Assembly: GCA_028023455.1 (NCBI GenBank)
Contig: JAQFVV010000158.1
Span: forward strand, 866,001-930,000
Direction: 5' to 3'
Length of the DNA: 64,000 nucleotides
From: Epiperipatus broadwayi
Taxonomy: Eukaryota; Onychophora; Udeonychophora; Euonychophora; Peripatidae
Positions 40,321 through 53,261 of the stretch are shown here, in pieces. The position numbers and the translations under genes were made by a program. Position 1 is the first letter of the stretch. Each line of letters opens with the position of its first letter. The notes under the pieces were generated by a model. The model was given only the letters and a program-made list of their open reading frames with translations, had not been told where the DNA came from and searched no databases.

Positions 40321-42148
40321 GTGAGTCATTTTTACATAAGAGTTTGCATACTAATTCTTTGATTTTTGAATCTATATCAGAAATCAACTTATTGATTATT
40401 TTTTTATAATCGATGGTGGATTCCAATTTTTAATCTTGAATCGAATTTATAAAAGTAGAATTGTTGAGTTATGAATATTATACTTGAAAACCCATATTAT
40501 ATTTTCTAAGATTCACAAGATGTATTTGATATGAACCAATAAAGATATCTTTAAATAACAGCCAGTTTTACAGAACTATAATAAATTATTTTTTATATTT
40601 TCTCATTTGATAGATAGTTTTCATTTTCTTCTAATGATATCATCAAATCCTAGAAGTAGATCTTAAATATAAAAAAGTCTCTTATTGACTGGGAAATTCA
40701 ATGTGAAAGATACTTAGACTAAAAATTTTTTGATGACTGCAGCGAAATGATAAATATAAAAGAAGAGCTAAACTATTGCAATTAACTAGATAAAATTTAG
40801 TTAATAAGCATTTACTTTCATGAAAAAAATTTTTTATATTAGATATAATTTGGCTAGAGTCTTTTAAAAACTTATTAAAAATTTTATAAGGCCAAATGAA
40901 TAGCTTTAGAATCCTCATCTAATAAGCTTCAGCTGAATAAAATTTTTATGAATCTAGTCTTTTATTTTAAATATGCTTTTACTTGAGTGGAAATTGATCC
41001 AAAATCTTTAATGAAATCCTCCAATTTTATTCTGGGGATTCATAAGCAAAAAATCAGTTTTTATGAAGTTAGTAAAAAAGTAAGATTTATTTATGTTTAA
41101 AAAACTTTTATTTAATCATACTGCATAATTTTGTCATGTTTCTTACCCCCTCTCCCTCTCTTATTTCAAAATTTTATTTAATCTAGCTTTCTCATGTCGA
41201 AATAGTCTTTAAACCATTCTTGATTGGCTCAGTTCTACGAAGTTATACTAATTATATTTTATTAAGAATAATTTCCTGTCATTTTGATATTTATGGATTA
41301 AGCTTTCACATACTTTCAATGTCTAAAATCTTGGTATCATTGTTTGCAACTCGATATTATTATATAGAATTGAAAATGGTTGTTTTCAAATAATTATATT
41401 ACACTGCTTTTATAATATATATATATAAATATTCTTTATTCGTTGTTTAATTGCTCTGTAAAATTTGACACATTGTTAGAATGAGGACTTGAGATCTAGA
41501 GGTTTTTAGATCAAAGCTCATATTTCTGGTGCTCAAATATCTCATGACCTCTTGAACAATTAAATTATTTGATTATTTTTATCATTAAATTTAGACATTA
41601 CAGCATTTATTGTAAATCTATATGTTTTATACGTTAGTAGTCTAAATAGGAAGTTCAAATAGTAAAAGGATTTATATCAAAATTATTCTTAAATCATAAT
41701 TAAATAGAATTATAATATTTTTTTAAAAAAATAATATGTAATTTATTATAAGTAAAAACTTTTAAGGAAGGAAGGGATAGCTCTGAGTCTGGAAAGATAA
41801 TAGTTTTAAAAAGGAGAAATGATAGAGAGAAACTTGGCAATAAATAATAGATAGAATAATTAAATTTTTATACCATATGATGTGTCATTCTAAATCGTTA
41901 TCAATATGATTGATTTGTCAGCATTTAATAATAAAAATCGAATTATGAAAGCTATACTAATCTTGAAAAATATAGAAATGAACTAAAAGTTTTGGATTAT
42001 ACATAGATAATTAAAAAAGGGAAAGATAAAATGGTGAAATCAATAAATATTGTAGACTGTATGTTTGATAATGTTAAGTGGTAATAAAATTATTATCACA
42101 GCAATAGTAATATTGTAACAAGATTTTTTTAAATTTTTGTTCATTTAG
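40321..42148 (+). other. Cul3 intron, 1828 bp
   Basis: AT-rich intron bounded by gtgagt and tcatttag. Around 41486-41585 is a possible old SINE fragment weakly similar to 20341-20455. No other element was recognised. Confidence 0.7.
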
Positions 42149-42280
42149 ATGGAAAGTCAAAAATTTTTAGCTGAAAATAGTGCTTCTGTGTATATTAAGA
42201 AAGTAGAAGCAAGGATTAATGAAGAAGCTGAAAGGGCGACACATTACTTAGATAAATCTACCGAGGAACCCATTGTTGAA
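42149..42280 (+). CDS. CUL3: Cul3 coding exon: cullin repeat 2
   Basis: This 132-nt exon encodes 44 residues from [15 protein letters not shown] to S-T-E-E-P-I-V-E. The [10 protein letters not shown] stretch and [10 protein letters not shown] are hallmarks of CUL3. The acceptor is tcatttag ending at 42148 and the donor is gtaagt at 42281; both phases are 0. The short intron before it (1828 bp) is the only one without an obvious transposon relic. Confidence 0.97.
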
Positions 42281-43029
42281 GTAAGTTTAATTTAAGAAAT
42301 TTATATGGAAAAAAATTAAAAAATAAAGACAATTGACTTTAATAAAGAATCTTTCCTTTTTTAATTTTTTTTAATTACATATTAAATTATTTATGCTATC
42401 CCATTGATACTAGGCAAACTAGAAGTGAACTCTTTATATGATTTTATATTGTTGTTAAAGAAAAATAAATTTTCTGAAATATATGAAATTTCTACAAGTA
42501 GATAGTAATACATAGGATAAACGTTGATACATTCAAGATTCTCTCTAATATAAGACACTAGAGATATGTAATACAAATGCTTTTAAGAAGCTGAGCTTCA
42601 TAATTATCATATTAATCTCAGGACATAAAAATACTTATTGTAATAAGATCTCTGTCTTTCTTGATCATGAACACATTCTTTACCATGTGGATCTCAAACT
42701 ATATAGATTTGTTTAAAATGAAATATATATTTTATATTATTTTTTTAAAAAAAGGTAAAACAAAAATGTACTAAGTGTCAGATAAAATGATTATCTGATC
42801 TATTATAAAATTTAAAAAGTGCATTTTTTTTTAAAGTTTGATTTTTTTTTTTTTTTAAATGTTTATTGTTAAAATAACAGAACAAAACATTTAAAAAAAA
42901 TTTAATATTGTTTTATATATTTTATAAAAACAATAATATTGTAGAGTACAATGGTTAAATGCTATCTACTATTGTTAAATATTATGTATTGTTCAATTTT
43001 ATTTTCTTGTTTAATTATTTATTGACCTC

Positions 43030-43830
43030 TTTGTGAGAGCAAACATTAACCTCTCAATCAATAATCTTGAGGAAACAAAATCCGCTATTGGAGTCAGGAT
43101 TGATGGCCCTTCCATCTTCAATGTATATAAGCCTTTAACCTTATCTTGGGATGAATTCATACTCCTTTCTCCCGTTCACCCAACAATTATAGTTGGAGAC
43201 TTCAATTCACAACATATATCTTAGGTTATAGCTCTACTTCGAAATCTGATTATGATTTGATTGCTTAGATGCAGATTAATAACCTTCACAGTCAAGTACA
43301 CTCAGCCAGATGGAACAAATCACCTTTGTAATTTCAGGTTCCAATAATAGTCCATTTTTAACTACTAGAAAAATCTCCCCCAGGGTTGCCAAAAGCCAGC
43401 ACTCACTGGTCATCACTTGCATTGGTCTTACAGTTCTTTTGATATCATTGCAATTCCATTTCTCATTAGAACGTACATAGGAAAATTGGTTTATTTGTAG
43501 TACTCATATGGAAAGTAATATAAATAGAATTTCTCCCTATGCCTCCTTCTTTCAGAGTTTTAATGCTCTTATTAAGTCAGCTTCCAAAAAGTCCATTTTT
43601 ACATCCCTGAAGAATATGAGGAAACTAGATATCCAATAGTGGGCAGATTCATTGATAGAGTTACTTGATAGTTCCAGGATATCAGGATGGTTCAGAACTG
43701 TTGAAAATCTCAACTTTACCTATTCAAGCAGAAAATCTTGGAACCTCCTTCACAAATTGGGTGCTAATGAAAATCCACCACACATAACATATGAAATTTC
43801 ACTTGATGTCATTGCAAAGCACATTAAATA
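43030..43830 (+). pseudogene. Jockey-like LINE relic, endonuclease region onward
   Basis: The first open stretch (43033-43221) reads G-V-R-I-D-G-P-S-I-F-N-V-Y-K-P then P-T-I-I-V-G-D-F-N-S-Q-H, the Y-x-P and G-D-F-N motifs of an AP-endonuclease. It continues after a stop with G-Y-S-S-T. Later frames carry N-A-L-I-K-S-A-S-K-K-S-I and S-R-K-S-W-N-L-L-H-K-L-G-A, the segment usually found between endonuclease and reverse transcriptase in jockey-type elements. Stops and frameshifts are numerous, and the RT itself is absent. It belongs to a different family from the RTE-like copies and looks older. Confidence 0.8.
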
Positions 43831-44589
43831 GACAAGTTAGGTTTTTATTTTATTTTTATTACATACTATCTATTTATTTTATATAGACTGAACTTTGCTA
43901 TTAAAATATAAAATGTTTTATTATTCGAGATATACTTTCTTTTACAAATTCACTTATCTCTTGATTTTTATTTGTGATATATCTATTGCTGTTTGTTTGT
44001 AATCAATTCTTGTACATACACAAAGACTATTAAAATCAAATCTTTGATTATGTTGTAATTGCTCCTATTGAGTAGATAGGTTTTCAAAGTCAGTTTATGT
44101 AGTCGAATGATTGATTATGATGTTAAAATGTTATAAATTCAAAATTTACAAAGAAAACAGAATTGATTGTAACAGAGTTAATATTTTTTCATAAATCTCC
44201 TCCTATGAAGAATTATACTTTTGATTAGCTGTATCTTTTACATATTAATGTAACATTTCTTTTTCTAATAACTTTATATTATTGGTTTTAATTTTTTTTA
44301 AAATGTACAGCACTTTCCTTTCAAAATCAAGTTATTTTAATAATAGATCATGTTTATGTGATGTCAAATTATTGACTTCAAGCAGCAACTAAGCACTTTT
44401 TTTGGATATTCTTTAGTATGCTATTTATATATGGTAAACCAAATAATTCCTCATCCAAAATTCACATGTAATAATCTATGGATGTATTTGAGTTTTTCAC
44501 CTTTAATATAATATGATTTGATTGATTTTTAATCGACTTTAAATTCTTTATGGATGTATTAGTGGATTATATTTTAAAGATGTAACTGT

Positions 44590-45000
44590 GATGTGATGTA
44601 CTGTGGCTTCTCCTTAAACGAAGTCAAGAATATCTCGGCAACTATGCCAGATAAACCTGTTAGCCACTTTAATTTCCATTCCCCACTTTAAGTTTTCCCA
44701 TATTCTGCTCCATCCCATTTCCACAACATAATCTTTGTCAACTCTATAGCCTTTATATCTAAATCCCCCTTATCTTTTCGCAAACCCAGCATAAAAACCA
44801 ATAACTCATTTTCTGTATAATCCCTTTGTTTTTATTTTTTCTCCCATAACTTCATTATTTGTACCCTTTCTGCTTTCAAGCATTTACATTCAATCAACAG
44901 ATGCCTAATATTTTCTATACCTTCCTTACACAATTTGCACACTAAATCACCCATAATTTTCCATTTACATGTATATTCTTTTGTTGCTAGCAATTCTCTC
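44590..45000 (-). pseudogene. LINE C-terminal relic with Cys/His knuckle
   Basis: Read on the minus strand from about 44995, the sequence gives C-K-L-C-K-E-G-I-E-N-I-R-H-L-L-I-E-C, then a Lys/Glu-rich stretch with L-W-E-K-K, a stop, and a further open stretch to about 44600. A C-x2-C...H-x4-C knuckle with H-L-L-x-E-C is characteristic of the C-terminus of many non-LTR retrotransposon polyproteins. It is opposite in strand to the relic at 43030 and could be from another family. Nothing upstream of the knuckle was recognised. Confidence 0.7.
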
Positions 45001-48000
45001 TATACAATAGTGCCACCTAGTGCAAGACATAGTAATCAGAAGAAATAGTAGTCGTGATATGTTATTGAATCATATATTTAGTGCCTGATAGTAAAGATTT
45101 GATAATCTTATTGATACTCCGCAATATATGTTGTTTTATTTTAATATTTATGTTCATTATTATTGAGCATAGGTGGTTTTTTAAAACTTTTGTGCATTTA
45201 GCATATACTGATCTTTGTTTACAATGAAATCTCCCCCCACCAATCCCCTCAGACACTTGTTTCATTAATCAAAATATTATGATGATAATACTATCAGTTC
45301 ATTTGATATAGAAAACTTTAGATTTAGTGTAAAATTTTTAATTTTCGTTTGCTCATTTGGATTGTATATGACAAAAAATTATATGAAAAGTTAGTGCAAA
45401 GTAAATCTAACATTGTTAAGCTGGGTTTGAAGACATTTTTTGATAAGTGCTGACTTTTGAGTTGATATTTTTGGTCTAGTTTCTAGTCTCCCAGCCCTTC
45501 CCTGACACGAGCCATTAAGCTCAAAACCAGCTGGTCTGGAGGTAGGGAGAACGATAGAGATTTTGAATTCTATCTCTTTTGTTACTTATGTAAACAAAGC
45601 TTGTTTAGAGTTATTGGTAAAGCTCCATCTAGTGATCATAAAATGCAAACTTAAAAGCAAGTTATGAAATTTATAACTTGTTTAAATCTAACATTGACAT
45701 AATTACTATTTTTTTTTAATAAGTAAAAAGATTATCAAGCAAAAATTAGATTTTGTTATATTTCTAAAAGTAGCCCAAATGAAAGACTATATAAATAAGA
45801 ATTTAAATGTAGTTAAAACTTAGTTTTAAAAAAAAGATAAAATAAGCAATGCTGTGGTTATTTTGGCAACAATTCTGTTATCCCCATACACTTGATCAAA
45901 TCTTAGAAAATTTTTATAGTCAAAATAGTCATTTTTTGGCATAGCCATCTCATATTTATTGAAGCCAGATTTTCCATTATTTTTTATAAAATAATTAAGA
46001 TTTTGTAAATTCTCTGAGTCTTTTGACATTAAACAAAAATTTTTATTTCTAGTGCTTAGAAGTTTTGCATTAAATCTCATCATAATAAGATTTTTGTAGG
46101 ACAACTTGTACTTTTTATTCAAAGACCTAAAGTCTATAAGCATGCAGACAACTTACAGATTTTAGATGCCAACAAGCTAGATTTATGGCTTGTTGTCAAT
46201 TGCACCACAGATAAATATTCAGATAGAATAGATGATAAGTGCTTACCTGAATTTTCCATCTAAAAAGTTATATCAAGAAATTAATAATATATGACATAAT
46301 AATTAAGAAGATTAATTAAAAAGATTAAACAAATTTTTTTTATTTTATCAGCCAAAATGATCTGCATATTGTAAATGTACAATTGTATCTCATTAATAGC
46401 AGAATGGATTCCATTTATCACTATAAGTGAAATTTACTATGTAAACTATGACTTTTTTATATTATTAAAAATGCATATAGCAAAAATCCACCCTATTACC
46501 ATTCCAAAAAGATAGCAAATGTTACTTTAATATTACAATAAAATCATAATATCTGCTATATTTTGTTCAAAACATTCATGTCATGTACATATTTATTTTT
46601 AAGTTTGATTTTATGTACTATTTACTGTAATATGTATATTGTACTTTTTAACATACATTTAGATAGCAGATGATTTTTTTTTATGTGTATAATATGCTTA
46701 TACAATTTAAGATTATAATACAAACAAAAAATAAAAATAATGTAATTATTAATAATAAATTAAGATATCACATTTACTTTTACATTGTGTATATATGTGT
46801 GTGTTCATTCATTTACAATCCTTCAAAAAATAAAAATAGGATAAAAAATTTACTATGCTGTGTATATATATATATATTTAATAAAATGAGTAATGAAACA
46901 TCAGACTATTCTTTATAGATTTAAATCTTTCTGATGCAATTCATTAATGTCTACTAAAAACATTTTATTGTTCATATTTATAACTTCAGTGTCCTACTAG
47001 AAAATTATATTTTAACATGATTGCAACTAATCATTTCAAAAGCTTAGCTCTTCTATTTTCATTATTTATCTAATAAATGATTCATTATAAGTATTTAAAC
47101 ATTTGGTCACTTTTGAATATATATTTTTTTCTTTTTATTACAAATTGATAACTTATTGTTTATTAAGAAAAGTATGCATTCTTTTTAATTATGCTTAGTT
47201 AATATAAAAATATTAAAAAATGTTCAGTATTTAATTATTTTATAAAAGTGAAAAGTTATTAGATATCTGCAAATACGGTAAATTGTTTGTTTGTACTATT
47301 GCATACGCATAAATTATGTAATGACCATTATTGTATGGTATTAATGGTTTCTGTAAATTTTATTGTTATTAGCTAGAGGGATAATTTTTATATACAGTAT
47401 ATATAATGAAGCAGTCAATCTTAGCTTAAGATTGAGCTTCATAGTTCCATCTACTAATCTGTATTCAAACCCTATATCCCATCTCGCTCCTTTTGTCGTG
47501 TATATATATTTTATATATATATATTTGAGATGCGCGCCTAAGTTATAAAATTTTAACATTTCAATAACATTTTTTTTAATTATTATTAATTCTTTTTATT
47601 AATTATTAGTTCTTTTTATTAAAGTACGTAGGTGCGGCTCAAATATATATATATAGGAGCAAAATACTAACAAAATATTGATTTTTTAAAAATATTTTAT
47701 TATATGTCATTTATACAACTTTTTCTTTTTAAAGTATTTTTTTTTTCTATTAAACTGTATTTTATAAAATCCAAGATGGAAGATGCAACTGTTGATTGTC
47801 CAAAAATAATTAAAGGGTTGAAAACACTATTGTTTTAATCTGGGGAAGGTGTTTTTAATTAAAGTTTTTACTTAAAATGGGTATTAAGATTAAAGATTTT
47901 TTATTTTATTATAAACATTTTTGATCTATTTTTACTCTGGAAATAGATTTGAATTTATTTTTGGACATTATCTAACGTTGTATTTTTCAAAACAATGGAC

Positions 48001-48179
48001 AAAGAAATGTAAAATTTCTGTTAGATCAGTGATTAGATTTTAAGGCTAAAACTAAGTAATTAAAAGCATTCCAGAAATACTTGAGCAGAGTATAAATTGG
48101 CCGGATTTTAAATCACCAACGGATAGATAAGCTACTATTGAGAGAACTGTATTGTTATATGAAACTGAAAATGATGTAG

Positions 48180-49520
48180 TAGTAAGTCCACCACCCTTCT
48201 CGGCCCTGTTGGGTCATCATCTTCCACGGCCGTACCATTCTGCTGCCCAAGAGGGAAGTAAAAGCCCGACCTAAGAACTTTAGTGTGCTAAATAGAAGCT
48301 TGCTGTCACATAAGAACTGCCATGTAGGAGCTGGACTTTTTAATATGGACTCTTAAAATGGTGCAAGGTAAATTATTTCAAATTGCCGCCATTGAAACTA
48401 AATCTAGCTTGCCTAACTAGTCTCAAACTCTATCAATTTCTCCTAATGTATAATTTAATTTTGTAACTTTTCTAATATGTATTTGCTCTTAAGTGATTTC
48501 TATATATTTAATTTTATCTCATATGCTCTAAATTTCTTTAACTCTGGTGTGGTCATTTATTTATATGTATGTTTTTATTATTAATATGCCAATCTCACGC
48601 AATCTGACGAGTTGAATTTCTAAAATCTTTTCTTTCTTTTTAAGTAAACCTCCATGAATTAACGTCCCCTTACAATATAATGCATTATTAATTAATGCAC
48701 TCGCCAGATTATTTTATGAGCCAGCGTTTTATTTATGTTTTAGTATAAAAAAGTATATTTGTTTAACTCTGGATTTTCTACCCAGGGTGAATCCAGAACT
48801 CAAGCTAATTAACGCTTTGAAACCTTATTTATTTTATAAATGTTATTCAATTCTGAAAAGGTGACCAATTATTTGTGTTCTATATAACTGCTAGTCTTTT
48901 TTTATTTACTCTTAAAATATCAAATACAGTACTTAAATATTCCAGTTATTATAAAATCAACGAAGGTGGGATTGATTTATTTTAAATAGCAGAAAAGGAG
49001 GGGGTCAAATCTTAATGTATATTTTATTAATTTGAAATCTAAATCTCTCTATATATATTCTAGTGGCATAGCATCTTATATATAAATTATGGCATTCAAA
49101 CTAGGGGCATTTATTTTTAAAGCAGTAAATCTTATTCAGTGTCGTTAGTGGCATTTACCTGTACTGCATTACTGACATTTGGCTTTATCTTTGTGATTAT
49201 ATATATGTGCTTCTTAATCTGGGGGTTACGACAAGTTCGAACCCATAGATTTCTTCTCAAGCCTTGTCCTGAGGATAGTTAATCTTTCCAGGACCATTTA
49301 TTTCGTATAAAAGGGCCTCTGGCTGTGATTCCCGTAAAGTTTGGCACATGCTATGCCTATCCACTTATTTCGTATAAAAGGGCCTTTGACTGTGATTCCC
49401 ATAAGTTTGGCACACGCTATGTCTATCCACTTTCTTCATATAAAAGGCCTGCACGTCGGCGATGTCCACGGCATGCCTTATCCACTTTTCACTAAACACT
49501 ACCCAAGAAAGGGGTCTTAG
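48180..49520 (+). repeat. Less AT-rich, LTR-like stretch with promoter-like repeats
   Basis: This region stands out by higher GC at both ends (about 48190-48320 and 49230-49520) and includes the TATA-bearing tandem repeats at 49303-49448. A regulatory region of an LTR or other retroelement would explain it, but no terminal repeats, primer-binding site or reading frame were found, so the call is tentative. Confidence 0.3.
49303..49448 (+). promoter_or_regulatory. Three tandem repeats each with a TATAAAAG box
   Basis: Units of about 63-67 bp start at 49303, 49368 and 49431. Each begins with tttcgtataaaaggg or a close variant and continues, in the first two, with ctgtgattccc, gtttggcaca and ctat..ctatccac. 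A TATAAAAG core repeated in register suggests duplicated core promoters. Transcription from here has not been shown. Confidence 0.55.
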
Positions 49521-51190
49521 ACTTCGTCTTCCATCCAGAAGCACGACTTTTCCTGTTATTTATTGGCTAATTATGTCAGCACCGCAAACTTCTTTGTATT
49601 ATTATTTCTTTTGCTTCATGACCCAGTTTTAAAGCGCTAATATTAAAATTGTACTCTGCTTAAAATATATATAAATGCCAACTACTTTTAGTTTTATTAA
49701 TTAAATTTATTTCAATCTTATACAATCCCACCATCGTAACTTATTTCTGTATTTAAGAGTATCTATATGCCTTGGGGAAAATAAAGTATTCTTCTTACCA
49801 GCGCTAATTAAAAGAAGTTTCATGAAGTATTTTGTCATATAATCAAATATGTTTTCAAATGTATTTTATTTATTTTTACGACCGTAATGGCATGAAAATA
49901 GTTTGTATTATATCTGTAATGAATCTTGGAATGCTCCCCGAAATAAAGTTAGTCACCATGTTTCAGAACCGTAACTCAAAGCGCTAATGGCAATATTATG
50001 TAATTCTTTCTAATAGTTGATTGGCATCTTAATATTGGACCTACCAAAGATGTGTGTTTATTTATAATATATTATTTAGCTAATAAAAGAGCATATGAGA
50101 AATAATAGCATGAATGACAATATATAATTATCTATCATTTGGTAGACCGCTTTCTCATTCACGCACATACTAATGTGTGCAGTTAATTCATATATGTAAA
50201 TTAATAATTTGTCAATATATTAAACTATATTTTTTTTGTCTAACTTATTTGAGTAGTTCGAATTCCTTTTTTTCTACTTCCACACATACAGCTATGCGTG
50301 TATGTATTTTGGTTAAGTCATAGTTGAGAGATGTCTCATTGTCTTCTCTGCTTTGCTAGTGGGCCGGATTAAGAATTAATTCTCATGTGCCATCATTGTT
50401 ATGTTATCCATTAGGTGTTTGATCTGGAGCTTAGAGAGTGGGTTCGAATTCAGGCTGGTCCCTGACCTAAATCTCAGGCTTGACTGGGTTTGAAGTGCAT
50501 TTTGTAAGTTCTAGCTCATGTTAGATGGATAAACATGTATTGACCGGTACAATAATTTACTCTTATAGATTTTAACTATCTTAATTTAAAATTATTATTT
50601 TTTATAGATTCACCATCTTATATAAAGGCAAAGGTAATAATCCTTGATTTTAGATTAATTAGATAATACCAGATTACTGCATTGGATGACCCTGTTGATT
50701 TTATTCTAATTTTAATTTAACTGTTAGCATTACCAAATTATAAATGATTTCTCTTTTTTTTTTGATTTGCAATTAAAGTAAATTAATCATTTTCCATCCA
50801 TATTCCAAAAACCTAAATGAATATATAATAAAATTAAACATTTAAATGACTATTTTTTATTTAACATAAATCAGATTTTTTAAAATAATAATTGTCTATA
50901 AGATAAACATTTCTTATTATGGAAAAAAAATTGTCCCAATTAAACAATCCCAAAACTGATTCTTGTTAATGTGTGTTGAAAGTTACTTTATATTTATATC
51001 TCAGTGTGTAGCTCTAAATATTAGAATAACATTAAGTTAGATAAAATAATAACTATGATGATACTTTTATTATATCTTTTGAACATTTAAACAATATCAT
51101 TTTGTTGTAATATTAATAAATCTTTGCAATATCTTTTTTTTCTAACATTAGTAAAATTATAATCATTATTTTGATTGATTTTATTTATAG

Positions 51191-51238
51191 GTTGTTGAAG
51201 AAGAATTAATATGCAAACACATGAAAACCATTGTAGAA
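51191..51238 (+). CDS. CUL3: Cul3 48-nt coding exon: cullin repeat 2
   Basis: A very short exon encodes V-V-E-E-E-L-I-C-K-H-M-K-T-I-V-E, matching the CUL3 stretch that follows I-V-K or I-V-E in other animals. It is bounded by ttatttatag ending at 51190 and gtaaga at 51239, with phase 0 on both sides, so skipping it would keep the frame. Both this exon and the previous one end in a Val-Glu codon pair followed by gtaag. The next expected sequence (M-E-N-S-G) was not found before 64000, so the downstream intron exceeds 12.7 kb. A Cys stands where human has Ser (L-I-S-K-H-M). Confidence 0.93.
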
Positions 51239-51659
51239 GTAAGAACTATATTTGCATATATATTTGATTTTAGTGTAATTTTTTTTTTATATATATAATA
51301 TAATTAGCACTTTAGACTTTAAAAAACTACATATTACCAAATTAAGATAATCATTTGCACTAATATTAATGATTTGATTCTAGTCTTGAATATTTCTATA
51401 TTTATTTTAATCTATAAATAAAGCATATAAAATAATTTGTGTAGTTCATTATAAGAAGTTATTTGGAATTTAATATGATAAATTTTTCTGAAATTGTAAA
51501 AAGTTATTCTGATCTGATCTATCTAGCTTCAAATATAGTTTGCAATCACAGAAAGTTTACATTACAAACTTCATATTTATTTTGTGCATATGCTACTACA
51601 AATCGAGAAAATACAGCAGAATCTTAGACATACATCTTCTTTAAAATGGACAATAGGAA

Positions 51660-52445
51660 ATGAAGATAATCTAAAATGCATAAAGTATTTTTAGATCTAT
51701 ATATTCGGCATGAAGTAACTCAATTGAATTATAAAATATTAGTCAAACCTATCCATATGCCAGGTGTTATATGCTCTCAATCATTAGCACCGAAAGCTCA
51801 AAAATTTGCCAGTCTCAAAGCATGTTTATACAGAAACTATAATCTTTGTAAATTTAAATCTGATCGAACAATTAATATTGAAACATAATATCAATGATTC
51901 ATTGGATACAAGAATTTAGCTTTCATTTAAATTGTTAAAAGATTTTACACTAAAATTAGCAATAGTTCAAGCTAATGAAAAATCCTGGATATCTCTTCTA
52001 TACTCCTGGGGCTTCTCACTGTTATAAACAAAATATGCACAGAAATTGGCCTTTGCACCCCTCCTGCCCTGAATTGTCTTATTAACAACACAAAAGATGC
52101 CCCAGAGCAGAATTCCCAAGTTGTGTATAAAATTATATGCAACAACACAAACTGCACACAGTTTATTACAGAGTATTGGGTGCTAATCTATCTACAAAAA
52201 TTGTACAGCACAGATACCAATATAATCTAGCTAAGGCTAATACCAAGGTCAAATCTATTTTCCTCGAGCAAGAGTCTAAACATGGTCACGTCTTAGAACC
52301 TAAATCTGCAAGCATTATCTGCTCTGAAATAAACTATGCTAAACGTAAAGTTAAAGAGACCTGGCATATTGCCAACAACATACACACAATCAACAAAAAA
52401 GAATCTTGGTTCCTCCTATCAAAAAAGTGGCACATCTAAATTAAC
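51660..52445 (+). pseudogene. Penelope-like element relic (RT end plus GIY-YIG endonuclease)
   Basis: The first open stretch (51676-51885) contains Q-K-F-A-S-L-K-A-C-L-Y-R-N-Y-N-L-C, resembling the end of the Penelope reverse transcriptase region. Further on, Q-V-V-Y-K-I-I-C-N-N-T-N-C (near 52110-52150) is the start of a GIY-YIG domain. The open stretch 52137-52436 continues it in another frame with L-G-A-N-L-S-T-K-I-V-Q-H, H-G-H-V-L, E-I-N-Y-A-K-R-K-V-K-E and L-L-S-K-K-W. These match the usual G-x-S-x-R-I-x-E-H, H-x-x-x-G-H, E-x-N-x-x-x-R-x-x-R-E and L-S-x-x-W pattern. At least one frameshift near 52155 and several stops break it. Confidence 0.78.
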
Positions 52446-52985
52446 CTATTTACATCCTGTATTCAAATTTTATGCAAATCCCCACTCTTGTTTATTCTTT
52501 TATAAATGTCACAAGCTTCTTGAACAATTATTGCTATGAATATGACTACCAGTTAGTTGAAAGCATGCTAAATTTACCATGCTGTTAAAGAATTAAACCA
52601 AGCTTTTCTTTATATACATTTTATATGTATTTATTTTGAATAATAAAATCTTTATACTGTCTGTAACTGAAGATTATTAAAAATAAATAAGTGTGATGCC
52701 TATTAGAATTATTTTATTATTATGTATTACATATTCATTTAATCTTAATTTAAAGACAACATCAGTTGTTTATTATATAAACACTAGCTATACCTGCCGT
52801 TTTTACTCGCATTATTAGATTAAAAGAATATATGTAATTGGTAATTAAAATATATTTAAATAATATTTACATGGAATAATAAAACGATATATTAGCAGCA
52901 AGTAGAAATAACTATTATAATGCATTTTTTAGGCCATTTTTAACTGTTGTTGATAACTGATGTGTTATTATTTCAATGTCTTTAA

Positions 52986-53224
52986 TTCTATAGGTAGCTT
53001 TAATTCACTTACCAAGAAAGATTAAATTTTATTTCACAATTTAACTAATAATTCGCTGAGCTATGCTTTCAACCTGGGAAGTCATAATCATAGAGTTCAA
53101 ACCAATAGTTTGAGTGCTCTGATTATGAATTCCCAGGTCGAAAATATTGCTTAGCGAGTTATTAGTTAAATTGTGAAATAAAACTTAATTTTTTTGGGAA
53201 GTGAATTAATGCTGTTTATAGAAT
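52986..53224. repeat. 239-bp hairpin
   Basis: The left arm from ttctataggtagctttaatt pairs with the right arm ending ctgtttatagaa. Inner matches include tttcacaatttaactaataa and its complement near 53161, and aacctgggaagtcataatca with its diverged complement near 53120. Arms are about 105 bp with a short loop. Probably a MITE-type element. Confidence 0.8.
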
Positions 53225-53261
53225 TACATTGCTGAAGAAAAGAGGTAAAATATTACAAAAT

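Larger units (their letters stand above)
42281..51190 (+). other. Cul3 intron, 8910 bp, with LINE relics and an LTR-like stretch
   Basis: The intron runs from gtaagt to ttatttatag. It contains a + strand jockey-like LINE relic (43030-43830), a minus-strand LINE C-terminal relic (44590-45000), a fragment of the cluster A/B repeat at about 44998-45040 and a less AT-rich region (about 48180-49520) with promoter-like tandem repeats. The stretches 45300-48100 and 50600-51190 are AT-rich with TA tracts near 46861-46880 and 47502-47526; no gene was recognised in them. Confidence 0.75.

Noticed and set aside
45826-46143. 105-codon minus-strand open frame
   Set aside because: A frame of this length is not rare by chance over two strands of 64 kb of AT-rich DNA. 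The product is Lys/Asn/Leu-rich with no recognisable motif, and no neighbouring exon signal supports it.
47450-47660. Possible inverted repeat around tatatatatttgag
   Set aside because: The match is mostly TA-repeat plus about 10 unique bases, too little to call an element.
50395-50520. tRNA-like SINE suggested by gggttcgaattc
   Set aside because: A B-box-like sequence is present, but no convincing A box, tail or second copy was seen.
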